Origin: Sphingomonadales bacterium
Lineage (GTDB): Bacteria; Pseudomonadota; Alphaproteobacteria; Sphingomonadales; Kordiimonadaceae
Reading direction: 5' to 3'
NCBI GenBank assembly: GCA_011088215.1
Contig: JAALKD010000035.1
Span: 1-35,130, forward strand
Length of the DNA: 35,130 bases
The translations under genes and the position numbers were made by a program. Under the pieces are notes generated by a model. That model saw only the letters and a list, made by a program, of their open reading frames with translations, did not search any database and was not told where the DNA came from. This document shows positions 34,464 through 35,130 of this stretch, piece after piece (position 1 is the first letter of the stretch; each line of letters starts with the position of its first letter).

Positions 34464-35130
34464 ATGCAGTGGAATGCTGATCCATACCAGTTTGTACTAA
34501 AACAAACAGCCGCTATGGTTGTCGCTATCGCTGGCTTAACGCTACCTGCTTCCGCCCAGTTTAACATTGGTGACCGATTCGCCAATGCCATCGAATCCAT
34601 GCATAGCGGCATCGACACCATTTGGCCTGATGACTTGAAATTGGACGGCGTGACTGCGCGTGTTGGGTTGGGCATTGGCTTCACGCCAGATTATGTCGGC
34701 TCGGATAATTACCGTCTACGGGTGCTGCCCGTGCTTGATATTCGCTATAAAAAGCGTTGGCGCCTAAACGGCAGTTTGCTCACCTATGCCGCGATCAACG
34801 AAGGCCCGTGGCAAGCCGGGCCGCTGCTAAGTCTTGCCTTTGGCAGGCCGGAAAGTCGCAACAGGCTACTGCGCGGGATCCGCGAAATTGATACGACTTT
34901 TGAGGCAGGTGCTTTCGCCCGCTACCAAACCAAATCCGGCCTTGTCTCATTCGACTACCGGCATGCTCTCGGCAACGGACTGGGCGATTCTGTTCGTTTC
35001 ACTGTTGGTCACGGCGTCTATGCAAACGGCAATTTCGTCGCCATCGTAGGCGCGCGGGCGCGCTGGCTATCAAACAAAGCCATGCAGCGAAATTTTGGCC
35101 TGACCCAGCAAGACAGCCAAAACTCGGAGT
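34464..35130 (+). CDS. MipA/OmpV-family outer-membrane protein, 3'-truncated
   Basis: An outer-membrane beta-barrel protein that continues beyond the window, with 222 whole codons present. A signal peptide with hydrophobic core (AAMVVAIAGLTLPASAQ) is followed by RVGLGIGFTPDYVGSDNYRL, RVLPVLDIRYKKRWRL, then alternating strands (FEAGAFARYQT, VSFDYRHALGNGLGDSVRFT, VGHGVYANGNFVAIVGARA), the MipA/OmpV pattern. MipA members scaffold murein enzymes or bind small ligands. The exact role is not clear. AAAGGG lies about eight bases before ATG 34464. A second ATG at residue 18 is possible but would shorten the signal peptide. Confidence 0.83.
   Translation, partial: MQWNADPYQFVLKQTAAMVVAIAGLTLPASAQFNIGDRFANAIESMHSGIDTIWPDDLKLDGVTARVGLGIGFTPDYVGSDNYRLRVLPVLDIRYKKRWRLNGSLLTYAAINEGPWQAGPLLSLAFGRPESRNRLLRGIREIDTTFEAGAFARYQTKSGLVSFDYRHALGNGLGDSVRFTVGHGVYANGNFVAIVGARARWLSNKAMQRNFGLTQQDSQNSE

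Overview
The window is about 35 kb of chromosomal DNA of roughly 50-55% GC from a Gram-negative, aerobic, probably aquatic alphaproteobacterium. The evidence for this is TonB-dependent and MipA/OmpV outer-membrane proteins, Tat and Sec exported enzymes, a FecI/FecR-type sigma/anti-sigma pair, two copies of the PAS_5-type small protein common in Alphaproteobacteria, and an FNR/FixK-type box. A Kordiimonadales- or Rhodospirillales-like host is my guess only. No tRNA, rRNA, CRISPR array, insertion sequence or phage gene was seen. The first 44 bases are a pure C run, almost certainly an assembly or sequencing artefact.

Layout, plus strand first: a 5'-truncated MacB/FtsX-type ABC permease; an exported serine beta-lactamase-like hydrolase; PPK2 polyphosphate kinase behind an FNR/FixK-type box; a SulP transporter with a potentially structured leader; a tandem UspA protein; and a small secreted DUF1579-like protein. 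A LysR regulator on the minus strand diverges from a two-gene operon (SnoaL/lumazine-binding-like protein and a beta-hydroxyacid dehydrogenase). Next is a signalling pair: an exported 5'-nucleotidase-like protein whose metal ligands are mostly gone, overlapping by ATGA a hybrid histidine kinase. A cold-shock gene with a hairpin-rich leader and an RluA pseudouridine synthase follow.

From 15.9 to 32.7 kb most genes are on the minus strand. In transcription order the first group (from 25.6 kb down) is a KefF-like oxidoreductase, a KefB/C-type K+/H+ antiporter, a small unknown protein, a PseG-like protein, an ECF sigma factor, FecR, an STN-domain fragment, a TonB-dependent receptor and PhoD alkaline phosphatase. 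The sigma/FecR/STN/TonB/PhoD block looks like a surface-signalled uptake operon for a phosphoester or similar ligand. Between 25.7 and 32.7 kb lie two PAS_5 paralogues, a periplasmic peptidase pair (M24 aminopeptidase and prolidase-like amidohydrolase), and an OPT oligopeptide transporter with a small two-TM partner, which suggests a peptide or proline-dipeptide utilisation locus. A plus-strand SnoaL-like gene sits between the peptidase and transporter operons. The window ends with a plus-strand MATE efflux gene and the start of a MipA/OmpV porin-like gene.

Several genes carry single-base lesions: a frameshift in the G2 box of the histidine kinase, a frameshift near the end of MATE, an in-frame TGA in the STN domain, and the lost start codon of PhoD in front of a clear Tat leader. 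Together with the poly-C edge these suggest sequence errors, mostly one-base deletions, rather than true gene decay. They should be checked against reads before any biological reading.
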